A stretch of 64,000 nucleotides of DNA from Girardinichthys multiradiatus (GCF_021462225.1 NC_061800.1:6396501-6460500); one strand, 5' to 3'; positions 35,708 to 48,205 are shown, numbered from the stretch's first letter. Notes: generated by a model not told the origin, from the sequence alone. Program-made: numbers and translations.

Positions 35708-36600
35708 GTAAAAGTAAGTAAACTTTGTTTATATAGCGCCTTTTACAGACATGGAAAGTCACAAAGTGCTTTACAAAAAAGGAACATAACAGTAATTAAA
35801 ACAATATAAAATCAGTGAACAAATGTTTAGCTAAAAGCCCGCTTGAATAAATATGTCTTGAGACTTTTTTTAAAAGAGTCAGTGGAGTCGGAGCAGCGCA
35901 GTGATAGAGGGAGAGCATTCCAGAGCCTCGGGGCCACCACCTGAAATGCTCTATCACCGCTCTATCACCACGGGTTTTAAAATAAGTTCTGGGTACCGTC
36001 AGCAGCATCTGATTAGAAGACCTCAAAGTCCTAGAAGGACAGAGAGGCTTCAAAATGTCCACTATATAATTGGGAGCCTCACCATGAAGTGCATTAAAAG
36101 ATAAAACCAAAATTTTAAAATGAGTCCTAAAGTGCACAGGGAGCCAATGCAGAGAGGCCAGAACAGGAGTTATGTGAGATGTTCTGTGGGTCTTAGTTAA
36201 AAGCATGGCTGCAGCGTTTGCACAGACTGAAGGCGAGCCATGATGGATTTACTTAGACCCGCTAAAAGGCTGTTACATTAGTCTAAACGAGAAGAAATAA
36301 ACGCATGGACAATCATTTCTAGTTTCTTCAGTGATAAAATAGATTGTAGTTTTGAAATATTCCTTAAAGTGTAAAAACAGTTACGAACTAACAGTTTACA
36401 ATGATTGTCCAAAGACAAGAACTGTCAAAGACAACACCCAAATTTCGGAGACTATTTTTACTGAAGGATTTAAGAACGCAAGATGCTTTCTGATTTCAGC
36501 GATTTTATCAACATACATAGTGTATGTTTAACAATAGGATCGGGGAGATTAGAGGAATAACAATGTGAAATAAAATTGTGTAACTATTGTCCAGGGGATA
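35708..36600 (-). mobile_element. L2/CR1-type LINE fragment with 3' tail
   Basis: The minus-strand 3' end is the tail phrase tttgtttatatagcgccttt with cacaaagtgctttaca (35730-35780). Upstream is a reverse-transcriptase C-terminal frame (35796-36206): HITPVLASLHWLPVHFRTHF, then FNALHGEAPNYIVDIL and LTVPRTYFKTRGDRAV. It continues in broken frames to about 36600 (CNSLLAGLS-like remnants). Stops and frameshifts; 5'-truncated before the catalytic motifs. Confidence 0.8.
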
Positions 36601-37026
36601 TCAGTGAAGTATAATCTTCTCTCAGATGTGGGAGATGAGACAACACCTGCCATATCTCTTGATGCCCAGGTGGCACATCAAATAGACTAAGAAATCGGGT
36701 TGACTCATGTCAGCAGTAATATCCATCCACCAGTCTGTGTTCAGTCTCTATGGTAACTAGCTGTTGCACTGGCTAATGGGTGGCGGTAGTCTCTAGGACT
36801 TCGATTACTGCAACGCGTTTTAAATGAGACATTTCACACTAGCTGCTTTTTTGTTGGACAGAAAGATGTTAGCTCCAAGCACTGCTAATACATCCAGCTT
36901 GATTTTGACATGTTACTACAGAGAAGGCCAAAAACAAAAACCCATCAGTCTCTCTCCTGCAGACTTTTCTGGTGAGACAAAAACATGCATGTCAGGTTTA
37001 TCAGTAGGCAAATTAAAAGCCTGAGA
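36601..37026. other. Intergenic, nothing assigned
   Basis: No recognisable feature. Confidence 0.35.
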
Positions 37027-37028
37027 TA

Positions 37029-38296
37029 CAGGGGTTGGACAATGAAACTGAAACACCTGTCATTTTAGTGTGGGAGGTTTCATGGCTAAATTGGACCAGC
37101 TTGGTTGCCAGTCTTCATTGATTGCACATTGCACCAGTAAGAGCAGTGTGAAAGTTCAATTAGCAGGGTAAGAGCACAGTGTTCCTCAAAATATTGAAAT
37201 GTACACAACATTATGGGTGACATACCAAAGTTAAAAAAAGGACAAATTGTTGGTGCACGTCTTGCTGGCGCATCTGTGACCAAGACAGCAAGTCTTTGTG
37301 ATGTATCAAGAGCCACGGTATCCAGGGTAATGTCAGCATACCACCAAGAAGGACAAACCACATGCAACAGGATTAACTGTGGATGCAAGAGGAAGCTGTC
37401 TGAAAGGGATGTTCAGGTGCTAACCCGGATTGTATCCAAATAACATAAAACCACGGCTGCCCAAATTACAGCAGAATCAAATGTGCACCTCAACTCTCCT
37501 GTTTCCACCAGAACTGTCCGTCGGGAGCTCCACAGGGTCAATATACATGGCTGGGCTGCTATAGCCAAACCTTTGGTCACTCATGCCAATGCCAAACGTC
37601 GGTTTCAATGGTGCAAGGAGCGCAAATCTTGGGCTGTGGACAATGTGAAACATGTATTGTTCTCTGATGAGTCCACCTTTACTGTTTTCCCCACATCCGG
37701 GAGAGTTACGGTGTGGAGAAGCCCCAAAGAAGCGTACCACCCAGACAGTTGCATGCCCAGAGTGAAGCATGGGGTTGGATCAGTGATGGTTTGGGCTGCC
37801 ATATCATGGCATTCCCTTGGCCCAATACTTGTGCTAGATGGGCGCGTCACTGCCAAGGACTACCGAACCATTCTTGAGGACCATGTGCATCCAATGGTTC
37901 AAACATTGTATCCTGAAGGCGGTGCCGTGTATCAGGATGACATTGCACCAATACACACAGCAAGACTGGTGAAAGATTGGTTTGATGAACATGAAAGTGA
38001 AGTTGAACATCTCCCATGGCCTGTACAGTCACCAGATCTAAATATTATTGAGCCACTTTGGGGTGTTTTGGAGGAGCGAGTCAGGAAATGTTTTCCTCTA
38101 CCAGTATCACGTAGTGACCTGGCCACTATCCTGCAAGAAGAATGGCTTAAAATCCCTCTGACCGCTGTGCAGGACTTGTATATGTCATTCCCAAGACGAA
38201 TTGATGCTGTATTGGCCGCAAAAGGAGGCCCTACACCATACTAATAAATTATTGTGGTCTAAAACCAGGTGTTTCAGTTTCATTGTCTAACCCCTG
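37029..38296 (+). mobile_element. DD36E (Incomer-like) Tc1/mariner transposon, full length
   Basis: A 1268-bp element between TA duplications (37027-37028 and 38297-38298). Short, nearly perfect inverted repeats of about 31 bp: left begins caggggttggacaatgaaac, right ends gtttcattgtctaacccctg. Short termini, compact length and a DD36E transposase fit the Incomer group of Tc1/mariner elements. The termini differ by about one base, so insertion is fairly recent. Confidence 0.9.
37213..38244 (+). pseudogene. DD36E transposase with one nonsense codon
   Basis: Starts MGDIPKLKKGQIVGARLAG and is open except for TAA at 37441-37443; the same frame continues to 38244, ending GGPTPY. The N-terminal HTH is GASVTKTASLCDVSRATVSR. 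Catalytic residues: Asp in VLFSDEST (codon 37666-37668), second Asp in QDDIAPIHTA (37939-37941), Glu in LNIIEPLWG (38050-38052). There are 36 residues between the second Asp and Glu. Apart from the stop, no frameshift is apparent over 343 codons. It could encode protein only by read-through. Confidence 0.93.
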
Positions 38297-39125
38297 TACA
38301 TGATGTGGTGAAGACTCATTATCAGATATTATTTCCCGTTAAAGTACAGGTGGGAACAACACGAGATGCAGGAAGTAATCTCACATCCAGTGCATGCAGA
38401 GAAATATGTACTTGTGAGATTTTGTGCACATTGATTATCGTGGTGTTTGATAATAGTACTGATGCAACATCTTCAGTATTACCAAAGACTATATGATAAT
38501 ATTTATCTGATTAATGGTTGCCATAATGAAGAACTGGTGAGAAAAGCTATTAGATTATTTGCGTGGACAGCTGGACTGTAGTAGAATTTTGATGTTTTCC
38601 ATGAAACAAGTTCACAGATATAAAGTATGCAGATGGAAACATGAATTCCCCTACATTTGTATTAATGGCGTGATGTTTTGAGGAACCCAGACTTGTTTAA
38701 CTTAGTTAATTGCTTTCAATCAGTCAAACTGACTTTACAAAGGCCCTGAACTCTGCCGTGTGTGTGTGTGTGTGTGTGTGTGTGCTTTGTTTTTTGTAGG
38801 GTTGTGCTCGTTACATCATTGTATTGTAGTGTTTGTAAGGGAAATGTTTGGATATTGGGGTTCTCTGTGTCTGTTGCAATAAATTCATTTCTGTTTACAT
38901 CTGTCCTCCCAAAATCGACAGCATTAGTGATTTGCACTGACAGCTGAAAACAACTTTGCTCAGTGCTAAAGCAGAAGGTAGCGTGAGTACATTGTTTGGG
39001 GTGTAGCTGGGGTGAATGCGGAAGCCCACAAATGCATGACTACAGGGACATCAGTTTGGTTCAAACACTTGACCAGCATGGTATGGACTAAATTTTTTTC
39101 TCTTGTTGGAATTTGCTAAACATCA
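38297..39125. other. Intergenic with a (TG)n microsatellite
   Basis: No gene recognised. A dinucleotide array lies at 38757-38784. Confidence 0.4.
38757..38784 (+). repeat. (TG)n microsatellite, about 14 units
   Basis: Perfect GT/TG dinucleotide run; likely polymorphic. Confidence 0.95.
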
Positions 39126-39129
39126 GAGT

Positions 39130-39575
39130 ATTTTGTCGGGTTTTATATGACAGATCAACACAAAGCACTGCATAACTGTCTAGAGGAAGTAAAGAAAATA
39201 CATGGTTTTCATCATTTTAATACAAGTTAAAGATATGACATGAATTTGTATTTAACCCCCTTATGAAGTGCAACCAATTTTCAGAACACAGCTAACTAGT
39301 CAATCTGTGAAGGTCTCAGAGGTTTGTAAGAGAGGAAACAGCATCATGAAAACCAAGGAACACAGCAGACAGGTCAGGAAGAAAGCTTAAAGCAGGGTTA
39401 GGTTAGGAACCAACAACCCAAGCTTCAAAAATTTCACAGACCTCTGTTCAATCAATCATCTGAATATGGAAAGACCATAGCACACCTGCAAACCTACCAA
39501 GACATGATGGTCCAACTAAACTGACAATCCAGGCAAAAAGAAAATTAATCAGAGAAGGAGATAAGGGCATGTGGC
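39130..39575 (+). mobile_element. Tc1-like fragment, N-terminal part
   Basis: The inverted-repeat block with tgacagatcaacacaaagca is followed by atttaacccccttatgaagt and by HTH-region remnants (gcatcatgaaaaccaaggaa, cagcagacaggtcaggaaga). It ends near 39575 with no catalytic region. Confidence 0.72.
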
Positions 39576-42500
39576 CTAAGAGTTGCAAAGGTTTATTCAT
39601 GATTAATTTGTTTTTCATATTTGTTTTATTATAGTCAGTATTGGCAGGAATTCTTCAGGTGTCTGCCAGAACGCAGGTCATGAAGATGATCTTCAGATAA
39701 AAGAATAATCTCAACACAAGAAGATATATGTTTTGGGACACCCTAAACTAAGTCCAACACTGAATCTGAACTGAAGCTTGTACATGAGATGTTCATTTAA
39801 TCTGACAGATTTTGGACCTTTGCAAGTAAGGACAAAAATGCAAAGCCAGTATGTTGAACTGATCACAATGTGCAATAAGCAATTATTATATTATTCTTGT
39901 GAACAAAATAGTTTTTTTTTATTTCACCGAGTTTTGTTCGTATTTTAAAATATACCATGTTTCAACTTACAGTAAAGCGAACTACAAGCCATTAGGTTTT
40001 ATCCTATTCACATTCAGGAATATCAAATATGTTGAGCTAAAGGTTTTAAGCAAAAAGTCTTCAGAATATTTGAGCAGTTTTGCAGAGTGTAAATAAACCC
40101 TCAACTCTGTACCACTAGTCCAATAAATGTGACAAGATGGTAACAATTTAAACAGACTAACCAGGTCGTTCTGAATACTAAATGCATCCAAGTAAAAGCT
40201 AACTGAGCCTTAGCTACAGACAGAGTGAGTGTCTGAACATAACGCTCATCAAGGTAAGTATTCTTACCTTGATGTTCACTGTCGCTGGCTGGGAAGAGAA
40301 ATGTGAAATGTTACTTCAACCCTCTAGGCTGCTCAGTCCTTACAGAAAACACAGAGACAGCTAAATGGCCCATGAATCCCAGATCAATCACAGATTTCAA
40401 TGTTTTCTCAAACAGACTAGTATTTCACATATGCCTACCTGTCTCCCTACTATCTGCAATCAGTTCTCTTTTCCTTGGTTCTGACAGTTCAGGAGCACCA
40501 GTTCTTCTCCTGGTAGTAGGTATGTTATTACCAGCAACACTATGTTATCTGCAACCACCACTATAATGCACAGACAGAAAGTGGACTTTTTACTGTCCAT
40601 TTAATGTGCAGTAGTATTGAACTCCTTGCCATTTATTCCAACAGTATAAACGCCCTTTTCTGCTACAATTTCATTTGTAGGTGTTTCCTTTCACAATCAC
40701 TGCCACTGTCTAAATGTATGTCAAAATAAAAATGTTATCTGTAGATAGAAAACTTTTTACCAGATGGTATTAGAAACTTGGACTGCATTGTTTTATAACC
40801 AGGGTTAAATTAGAATGTACAGAAAAAATGTAATGCGGGTTTATGAGTTACAGTTTTGTTAAAGTGGCTTCTCTTTAAAGATATAACTTTTTTTAAATGA
40901 GGAGAGAAGAGATTTTGAAATCTAACTGCTTTAGTTCCCACCGCTGCTCCCCTCCCCTCCTGAAGGAGCTGAAAGCCAGACCTCTTATACACACATACAC
41001 GTGCAGGGCAAGTGATGCATAACTGCATTGACCTGAAAAATAAAAACAATAGGCCCATGTAGCGCAAGGTTGAACACTAATCACTTAGCCTATATTGCAA
41101 TGTATGATAAATCACCTTTCGTTCCCCTTCCTCTGCAATTAGCTTGATGTTCAAACTACTGACTGACATTACATATCATGTAGGTCTGGTCAGCATTCAA
41201 GATAGCGCCATACTGGCCTGTTGTAAACGCAGCATATTACTATTATCTATAGCATTGTTTGTGTTGTTTGAAACAAATTATCATAACTCACTAAAGCACA
41301 ATAAATGATTTAGTTTGTATCTGTTCAAAAGACACTTTGCCAACTCTTCATCAGTTTTGAGCTCTAGTAGATCACGAAGCTACCTCTACCTTTTAAAAGC
41401 ATCTCCAATGTAAATCCCATTAGACAATTGTAAACCTATCACGGCCAGTTTTGTAGAAGGACTTTTACACTGGCTAAATATTCTTTAAGAAGAACAAGGC
41501 AGTCAAGGAATTGGTAACTTTGGTCCTTGTTTTGGCTGCTCCATTGCTCACCTCCCAGCTGACTGAGGCGCATAACCCTTTCACACACACTAGTGCACTC
41601 ACTCGTTGAGTGACACCTTCCTTCAGACGACTTACACTTTACTAAGACGAAGTCTATTGGTCAAAGCTGTAGGAACTCGGATTTGTTTAGCTGTAGAGGC
41701 CTCGGGAGGGACAAAAGTGAAATAATAATGATCACAGATTACCTGCTTTACATCATAGAACACTGTTAATTAAATTGAAGCATTTCCTAAATTATTTTAA
41801 CAGTTAAAAGTTACGGACTATAGCTTTAACATAAAAACAAAAATGCTCTCCAAAAATCTAACCAAAGCTTCACAACAAATTATGCCAGTAAACGGCCGAA
41901 GTAATGAAGCTCTGAAATGTACAAAGGCAGGGCTGTCAAAACACAAAGGTAGTTAGCAGGTAGCTCACACGGTACCTTTGAAAAACATTGTAAGGTAGAT
42001 GGCACAACAGAGCGAGAAACGTAGGAAAAACAAAATAAAATCCAAACTTAATCCTAGAGCCAATGAAAGAAGAGAGCTTAGATCTGATTAAGGTGCGTCT
42101 GTCTTATGAGGAGACAACCATCTGGCAGACAACAGACTCTAGTGCTAACTGGGTTGAATTACCTTAATAACAGCAATTGTTATATACACCCTGAAATAGG
42201 AGAAATTATTTTGTTGGAAGTTTTTCTAATAAAAGTATGTTCTGTTTGTTATTTTTATAGACCTCTGGTAATGTGTTCAACATGCGTTATAGAAAACATA
42301 GGACTACAGCAGCATCATAGTTGGTACAATTTTTATAATCCAGTGCCTGTCTTGGTAAGAACTTATGAACAAACACATAGCTTAGTGGTGATGAGGTGGA
42401 GAGAGCTGTCAAAATGTTTCCTTAGATGAACACAGCACACTGTGTTTTTGCATGGAGTTGTTTTCCCACATCTTATCTGGCACCCTGGGTGCTGAAATGT

Positions 42501-42973
42501 TGTTGGCTCTCGTACTAGGAAGAAGCAGCAATGATAAATCACTTCAACTGAAAACTGAATTATGGAATGTCAACATTCAAATGGAAGTATGCTGGTTGTG
42601 ATATGGTTACTTTGAGATCAGAACCTTTGCTTAAAACCTTGTTTGTGTTTATTGGTCAGGGACCAAGCTCAAGAATTATAATCACATGGCTAAATCTAAC
42701 CCTCTAAGACAACACACACTGTTAAATGCACAACAGACAGGCCACATGGCCTGTAAAGGTCATGACTGCTTGTGAGCATGACTGCATATCACTCGACCTA
42801 ACATGGATACTAGTCATCCCTTATGACTTACCCCAGGTTATCATTTTTCTTGTATAGATGGCCTGTGTTAGAGTTATTAAGAGATACCATGTCACACAAG
42901 GTCCAAGTCAATTCTGAAGTTGTTTGCTCTTGGTCCAAGTTAAGTTTTAAGGGTCTGATGACTGAAACACACA
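39576..42973. other. Intergenic, nothing assigned
   Basis: About 3.4 kb without a recognisable gene or transposon. The longest open frame is 42106-42429 (107 residues, plus), with no domain, no splice or promoter context and mixed composition. This is the longest unexplained stretch in the window. Confidence 0.35.
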
Positions 42974-42975
42974 TA

Positions 42976-44543
42976 CAGGTCCTTCTCAAAATATTAGCAT
43001 ATTGTGATAAAGTTCATTATTTTCCATAATGTCATGATGAAAATTTAACATTCATATATTTTAGATTCATTGCACACTAACTGAAATATTTCAGGTCTTT
43101 TATTGTCTTAATACAGATGATTTTGGCATACAGCTCATGAAAACCCAAAATTCCTATCTCACAAAATTAGCATATTATTAAAAGGGTCTCTAAACGAGCT
43201 ATGAACCTAATCATCTGAATCAAGGAGTTAACTCTAAACACCTGCAAAAGATTCCTGAGGCCTTTAAAACTCCCAGCTTGGTTCATCACTCAAAACCCCA
43301 ATCATGGGTAAGACTGCCAACCTGACTGCTGTCCAGAAGGCCACTATTGACACCCTCAAGCAAGAGGGTAAGACACAGAAAGACATTTCTGAACGAATAG
43401 GCTGTTTCCAGAGTGTTGTATCAAGGCACCTCAGTGGGAAGTCTGTGGGAAGGAAAAAGTGTGGCAGAAAATGCTGCACAACGAGAAGAGGTGACCAGAC
43501 CCTGAGGAAGATTGTGGAGAAGGGCCGATTCCAGACCTTGGGGGACCTGCGGAAGCAGTGGACTGAGTCTGGAGTAGAAACATCCAGAGCCACCATGCAC
43601 AGGCGTGTGCAGGAAATGGGCTACAGGTGCCGCATTCCCCAGACCTGGGCTACAGAGAAGCAGCACTGGACTGTTGCTCAGTGGTCCAAAGTACTTTTTT
43701 CGGATGAAAGCAAATTCTGCATGTCATTCGGAAATCAAGGTACCAGAGTCTGGAGGAAGACTGGGGAGAAGGGAATGCCAAAATGCCAGAAGTCCAGTGT
43801 CAAGTACCCACAGTCAGTGATGGTCTGGGGTGCCGTGTCAGCTGCTGGTGTTGGTCCACTGTGTTTTATCAAGGGCAGGGTCAATGCAGCTAGCTATCAG
43901 GAGATTTTGGAGCACTTCATGCTTCCATCTGCTGAAAAGCTTTATGGAGATGAAGATTTCATTTTTCAGCACGACCTTGCACCTGCTCACAGTGCCAAAA
44001 CCACTGATAAATGGTTTACTGACCATGGTATCACTGTGCTCAATTGGCCTGCCAACTCTCCTGACCTGAACCCCATAGAGAATCTGTGGGATATTGTGAA
44101 GAGAACGTTGAGAGACTCAAGACCCAACACTCTGGATGAGCTGAAGGCCGCTATCGAAGCATCCTGGGCCTCCATAAGACCTCAGCAGTGCCACAGGCTG
44201 ATTGTCTCCATGCCACACCGCATTGAAGCAGTCATTTCTGCCAAAGGATTCCCGACCAAGTATTGAGTGCATAACTGTACATGATTATTTGAAGGTTGAC
44301 GTTTTTTGTATTAAAAACACTTTTCTTTTATTGGTTGGATGAAATATGCTAATTTTGTGAGATAGGAATTTTGGGTTTTCATGAGCTGTATGCCAAAATC
44401 ATCTGTATTAAGACAATAAAAGACCTGAAATATTTCAGTTAGTGTGCAATGAATCTAAAATATATGAATGTTAAATTTTCATCATGACATTATGGAAAAT
44501 AATGAACTTTATCACAATATGCTAATTTTTTGAGAAGGACCTG
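42976..44543 (+). mobile_element. Tc1-like DD34E transposon, intact copy 2
   Basis: A 1568-bp element between TA duplications (42974-42975 and 44544-44545). About 200-bp inverted repeats of the IR/DR type, beginning caggtccttctcaaaatatt and ending with its inverse ttttttgagaaggacctg. Inner direct repeats are near 43159-43178 and 44346-44362. It carries a complete transposase ORF. Both the termini and the ORF look intact, making this the best candidate for a recently mobile element here. Same family as 612-2163. Confidence 0.95.
43304..44266 (+). CDS. Tc1-like DD34E transposase, complete
   Basis: 320 residues, within the normal 320-350 range for Tc1 transposases. The start MGKTANLT is the first ATG in the frame, preceded by cccaatc. 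Two N-terminal HTH domains (about residues 8-50, with KDISERIGCFQSVVSRHL, and 65-115, with FQTLGDLRKQWTESG) bind the inverted repeats; a basic GRKKCGRK linker lies between. The catalytic core has Asp134 (LFSDESKF), Asp224 (FQHDLAPAHS) and Glu259 (NPIENLW), with 34 residues between the last two, plus a GGxx-like VMVWGAVSAAG segment. It cuts and pastes the element at TA sites. Transcription is presumably from within the element. Confidence 0.95.
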   Translation: MGKTANLTAVQKATIDTLKQEGKTQKDISERIGCFQSVVSRHLSGKSVGRKKCGRKCCTTRRGDQTLRKIVEKGRFQTLGDLRKQWTESGVETSRATMHRRVQEMGYRCRIPQTWATEKQHWTVAQWSKVLFSDESKFCMSFGNQGTRVWRKTGEKGMPKCQKSSVKYPQSVMVWGAVSAAGVGPLCFIKGRVNAASYQEILEHFMLPSAEKLYGDEDFIFQHDLAPAHSAKTTDKWFTDHGITVLNWPANSPDLNPIENLWDIVKRTLRDSRPNTLDELKAAIEASWASIRPQQCHRLIVSMPHRIEAVISAKGFPTKY

Positions 44544-44714
44544 TATTCTCACCAAATGCATGGGATGAAATCAGTGTATAACATGTCCCTAGGTTAGGAA
44601 TATATATCCTGTACTGGTTGTTCTTAAGGTTAATAACATTCAGCTTATGTTATGACCAACATTAAATTAATTTGAAAATTGATAAAGTACCATTTAGTTG
44701 TTAATTACAAATGC

Positions 44715-44832
44715 AGGTAGAGCGTGCTATCTCATATACGGAGGCTTCAGTTCTTAACGCAGCTGTCCCGATCCTGGAGACCTGTGCTGCAGGTCTTCCA
44801 CCCCACTTCCTGTCTGCTGACTTAAAACGCAA
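44715..44832 (+). repeat. Degraded tRNA-derived SINE
   Basis: Matches the minus-strand SINE at 22366-22512: ggaggcttcagttcttaacg, cagctgtcccgatcctggag, gctgcaggtcttccacccca and cttcctgtctgctgac. The B box is mutated beyond recognition. Confidence 0.55.
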
Positions 44833-44939
44833 CAAAAATATAGTCCACTATTGCTGCGAAAAAATCTTTTAAAAAAGAAATGCAAATATGCATTTATGTT
44901 CAAAAAACATAATTAATACTTGTTAATGTTTAATTTTTT

Positions 44940-45868
44940 TTAAATGAATTAGACAAGATGTTTCAGCACTATTTTCTAAACTGTTCCACTGTAGCTCTTT
45001 CTGTATGTTAAGGTTGTTGTCCTGTCAGAAGTGACCCCCTGACCATTTTTAAGTCTTTTATTTGTGCAGCCTCTAACAGTTCTATTTTTTCAGGATTGCT
45101 ATATTAAGCTCCATTCATCTTGCTGCTTCCCTTTCTCTGCTGAAGACAATCATCGTCACAACATGATGCTACCACCAGAATGTTTCACCATGGGGGTAGT
45201 AGGTTCAGGATTATGTGCAGTCTTAGTTTGCAACCACATGGTATTTTGAACAGAGGCCAAATAGTTTAGTTTTAGTTTTACCTGATCACATTTTTACTGT
45301 CACCTACAAGGCCTGTGGCAAACTGCAAATAGCTTTCATCTCTGAAACTCTTTCATTGTGCAGTACACAACTAATCGCCATCTTGTCAACAGATTCTCCC
45401 ACCTGAGATGTGGATCTCTGCAGCTCCTCCAGAGTTACTATTAGTCTCTTGGCTACGTTTCATTCATGATTCATTCTCTTCTTGGCAAATCTGTCAGTTT
45501 AGGTGAACCTTGGTGTCTTGATAGGTTTGCCATACTCTTTTCATTTCCAGATGATGGGATGAACATCTGTGAGACATTCAAAGCCTGGGATATAGTTTCA
45601 TAACCTCAGCCCGCTTAAATTTCCCCAGAACCTTCGCTTTGACTTGTCTGCTATGTGTTTATGACTTCAAATTGGATTTATTTTTAGTAGTATCAGATTA
45701 AATGGGGCTTAATACAAATTTGTGCTGCACATGCATTTAAAACCATGTACCCTTTTCCTTCTATTTCACAGTTATGTGCTATGTTGTGTTGGTCGAACAC
45801 ATACAATCCATGGAACTCTGTGGTTGTTAGGTGAGACAATTTGAAACTCTTGCAAGTCACTGTGTACT
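44940..45868 (-). mobile_element. Degenerate Tc1-like transposon
   Basis: Minus-strand transposase wording in fragments: the catalytic region near 45000, the GG-rich block around 45160-45200, and HTH remnants near 45600-45660 (tttgacttgtctgctatg). It is followed by an inverted repeat with atgttgtgttggtcgaacac and a tcttgcaagtcactgtgt end. No frame longer than 61 codons. Confidence 0.75.
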
Positions 45869-46895
45869 ACTCAGCTCACATTGTTCAGTACCGGAATCCC
45901 ATCCTACGTGTATGCACCATCTTCTGATTTCGCAGCGCCTTTAGTTTTGGTTTTAATTGCGTATTACAGTTCATCTTGTTCTTCATCTACCTGCTTCCTG
46001 TGTGTTTCTGCATATGGGTAATCCACCACACATAACCATGACAGTCACAGGGTAGAATGCGGGGAGAGGCAGTGTGTTATATGACAGTGTGGAAACCATG
46101 TGAAAGAGGTCATACAGAAGGCTTCTACTATATTTGCCAAATACATTTTAAAATATGTTAGTAATGTCTTCACAGTTTATTTCTGCTGACCCCCAGTGGT
46201 TAGAATCTGATTTTAGGGTGGGTTTTACAAAACCAGTAAGCATGTTTTAATTAGGCTTATCCAAACAGATCAACTCCAAATATCTAAAAGAAGAATTGCT
46301 CCCTGGAGTCTAATCAGCATGTATTTGCATCCGTCAGGTAGTTTTCTTGGTGGTGATCTTTGCAAAACAAAACTTGGAATTTTAGTCTAACCTAAACCGC
46401 AGCTGTTGTGGCCTTGAAAAAAGACCCGTTTGAGTCATTCGGGTCCTGACGAATGACCTACTTTGGCCGTTATGTATGAATTCATTTGTCCTCTGTGTTT
46501 ATGGAACATCTTTTCACTAACAGACTCAAAAGGGAAGAAATTAAGTAGATGCAGATGTGGTAATCTGGTCCAGCAGAGGGGAAGAAGGGAGCAGGTGTAG
46601 AGTAAAACAAGATTGTGTGTCAGAACTTCAAAGTCGAGAGGTTTTTGCCTGTGCAACATCTAAACGGCACAAAATAAACACATTTGACACACGTACTATT
46701 CCAACACACATGGAGGTTAAAACACCCACCTCATTCCCACTGGAGAAAAGGAACCCTTCCTGTCTTCTGTGTAGCATTCACTCATGTACTGTTGTTCTTG
46801 AACAGACATGAGTCACTGAATGTGATGCGCAGGAAGTTGTGAATTTTCTCTCCCATGCTAATACTCACTACAAAGGCCTTACATCTTTTTGCCAA
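45869..46895. other. Intergenic, nothing assigned
   Basis: No gene or repeat recognised; open frames under 85 codons have no domain. Confidence 0.35.
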
Positions 46896-46897
46896 TA

Positions 46898-47670
46898 CAG
46901 TGCCTACCAAAGGTATTCATATCCTTAAAACATTTTTACATTTAGTCACGTTACAACCACAAACTTCAGTTTACTTTGTTGGGATTTTATGTGATAGACA
47001 AACATTAAGCAATGTGTAATTATGAAGTGAAAGGTAAATACTTTTCAATTTATCAGCCAGTGATTGTTGAAAGGGAGCCTTAAAAAATATTGTTTAAAAG
47101 TTCCACAAGCAGAGTAGCGCAGACAGAAAACATGGAAATTGGTTCGGTGGTCAGATGAGACCAGAATTCCACTTTTTACCCTACATCCAAAACACTGTAT
47201 GGGGAATAAAACTAACACTGCACACAGTCCCTGTGGCAAAACATGGTGGTGGTGGCATCATGATGTGGAGATGCTTGTCTCATGTCTTCATGTCTTAGAA
47301 CGACCTAGTCAAGGTTCAGATCAAATTCCATTAGGGAATTTTTGCCGAAACTTAGAAAAGTCTGACTGACACTTTACATCCAACCAGATGAAGGTTAAGC
47401 CATTTTTGTAAACTAGAATGGGCAAAACATTCAGCTAATAGATATAACTGGTAGAGACCTAGTATGTCTCTACCAGGGAGTACCAGAGACATATCCCCTT
47501 TAAAGGAGGTCCACAAAGTATTTATTGACATTCATCAATAAACAAATACTTATTTTAGGTAAAATTAAACTTTCAATATTTAAAATAAATTTGAAAACCA
47601 TGTCTTAATTTCTTTCCATTTCATTGTTATGCTCTACTTTGTGTTGGTCTGTCACAAAAGTCCCCATAAA
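46898..47670 (+). mobile_element. Internally deleted Tc1-like transposon
   Basis: The left end after TA is cagtgcctaccaaaggtatt. A tacaaccacaaacttcagtt inverted-repeat block follows, then a remnant of the central transposase (47139-47290: TMVRWSDETR-like, with an aaaacatggtggtggtggca GG block). The right repeat is visible at 47600-47670. About half of the normal length is missing. Confidence 0.75.
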
Positions 47671-47772
47671 TCCCCACTGTATTTTGTACCTATTATGAGA
47701 CAAACTGAAACACACCCTTGATCTGAAACAGATCAAGGGCAATGCAGTGCCTTTCAGCAAGGCACTGCAGGA

Positions 47773-47890
47773 GTGTGTGTGTGTGTGTTTGTGTGTATGT
47801 GAGTGAGTGGGTGGGGGGATGGGGTGTGGTGGTGGGGGTACGTGTGTGTGTTTGTGTGTGCATGCATGTCTATGTGTGTGTTGGAGAGGG
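47773..47890 (+). repeat. Imperfect TG-rich low-complexity tract
   Basis: Imperfect (TG)n with ggtggggg interruptions over about 120 bp. The histidine/threonine-rich frame on the other strand (47605-47925) is only a translation of this repeat. Confidence 0.85.
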
Positions 47891-48205
47891 GGGATATAGT
47901 GATAAATGGACTCCAGTGAGATCAAATAAAAGTTGAATTTTTTTGAACTGGCATTTATTTATTTCACACATTACAATCAGACCTCACAGCTGTTCAAACT
48001 TTAAAGTTTTAGCTTATCCCAGCATACTTAAGTGCTAAAATATACATTTAATCTTGCTCAGTAAATATGTTTGAAGTCGAATGTGAGCAGCACATCCCAA
48101 CTTTCTGACATTTCACTTACTGCACCTTCAGGTTGTTCTTTAGGTCACCGGACCACCCAGCCGCTTTTTCTTAAGATCAGCTGTGCTCTGCAGACAACCA
48201 TTACC

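Noticed and set aside
42106..42429. A 107-codon plus-strand frame
   Set aside because: No recognisable domain, start context or splice structure; composition is not distinct from the surrounding DNA.
47605..47925. A 106-codon minus-strand frame rich in His and Thr
   Set aside because: It is a translation of the imperfect TG repeat.
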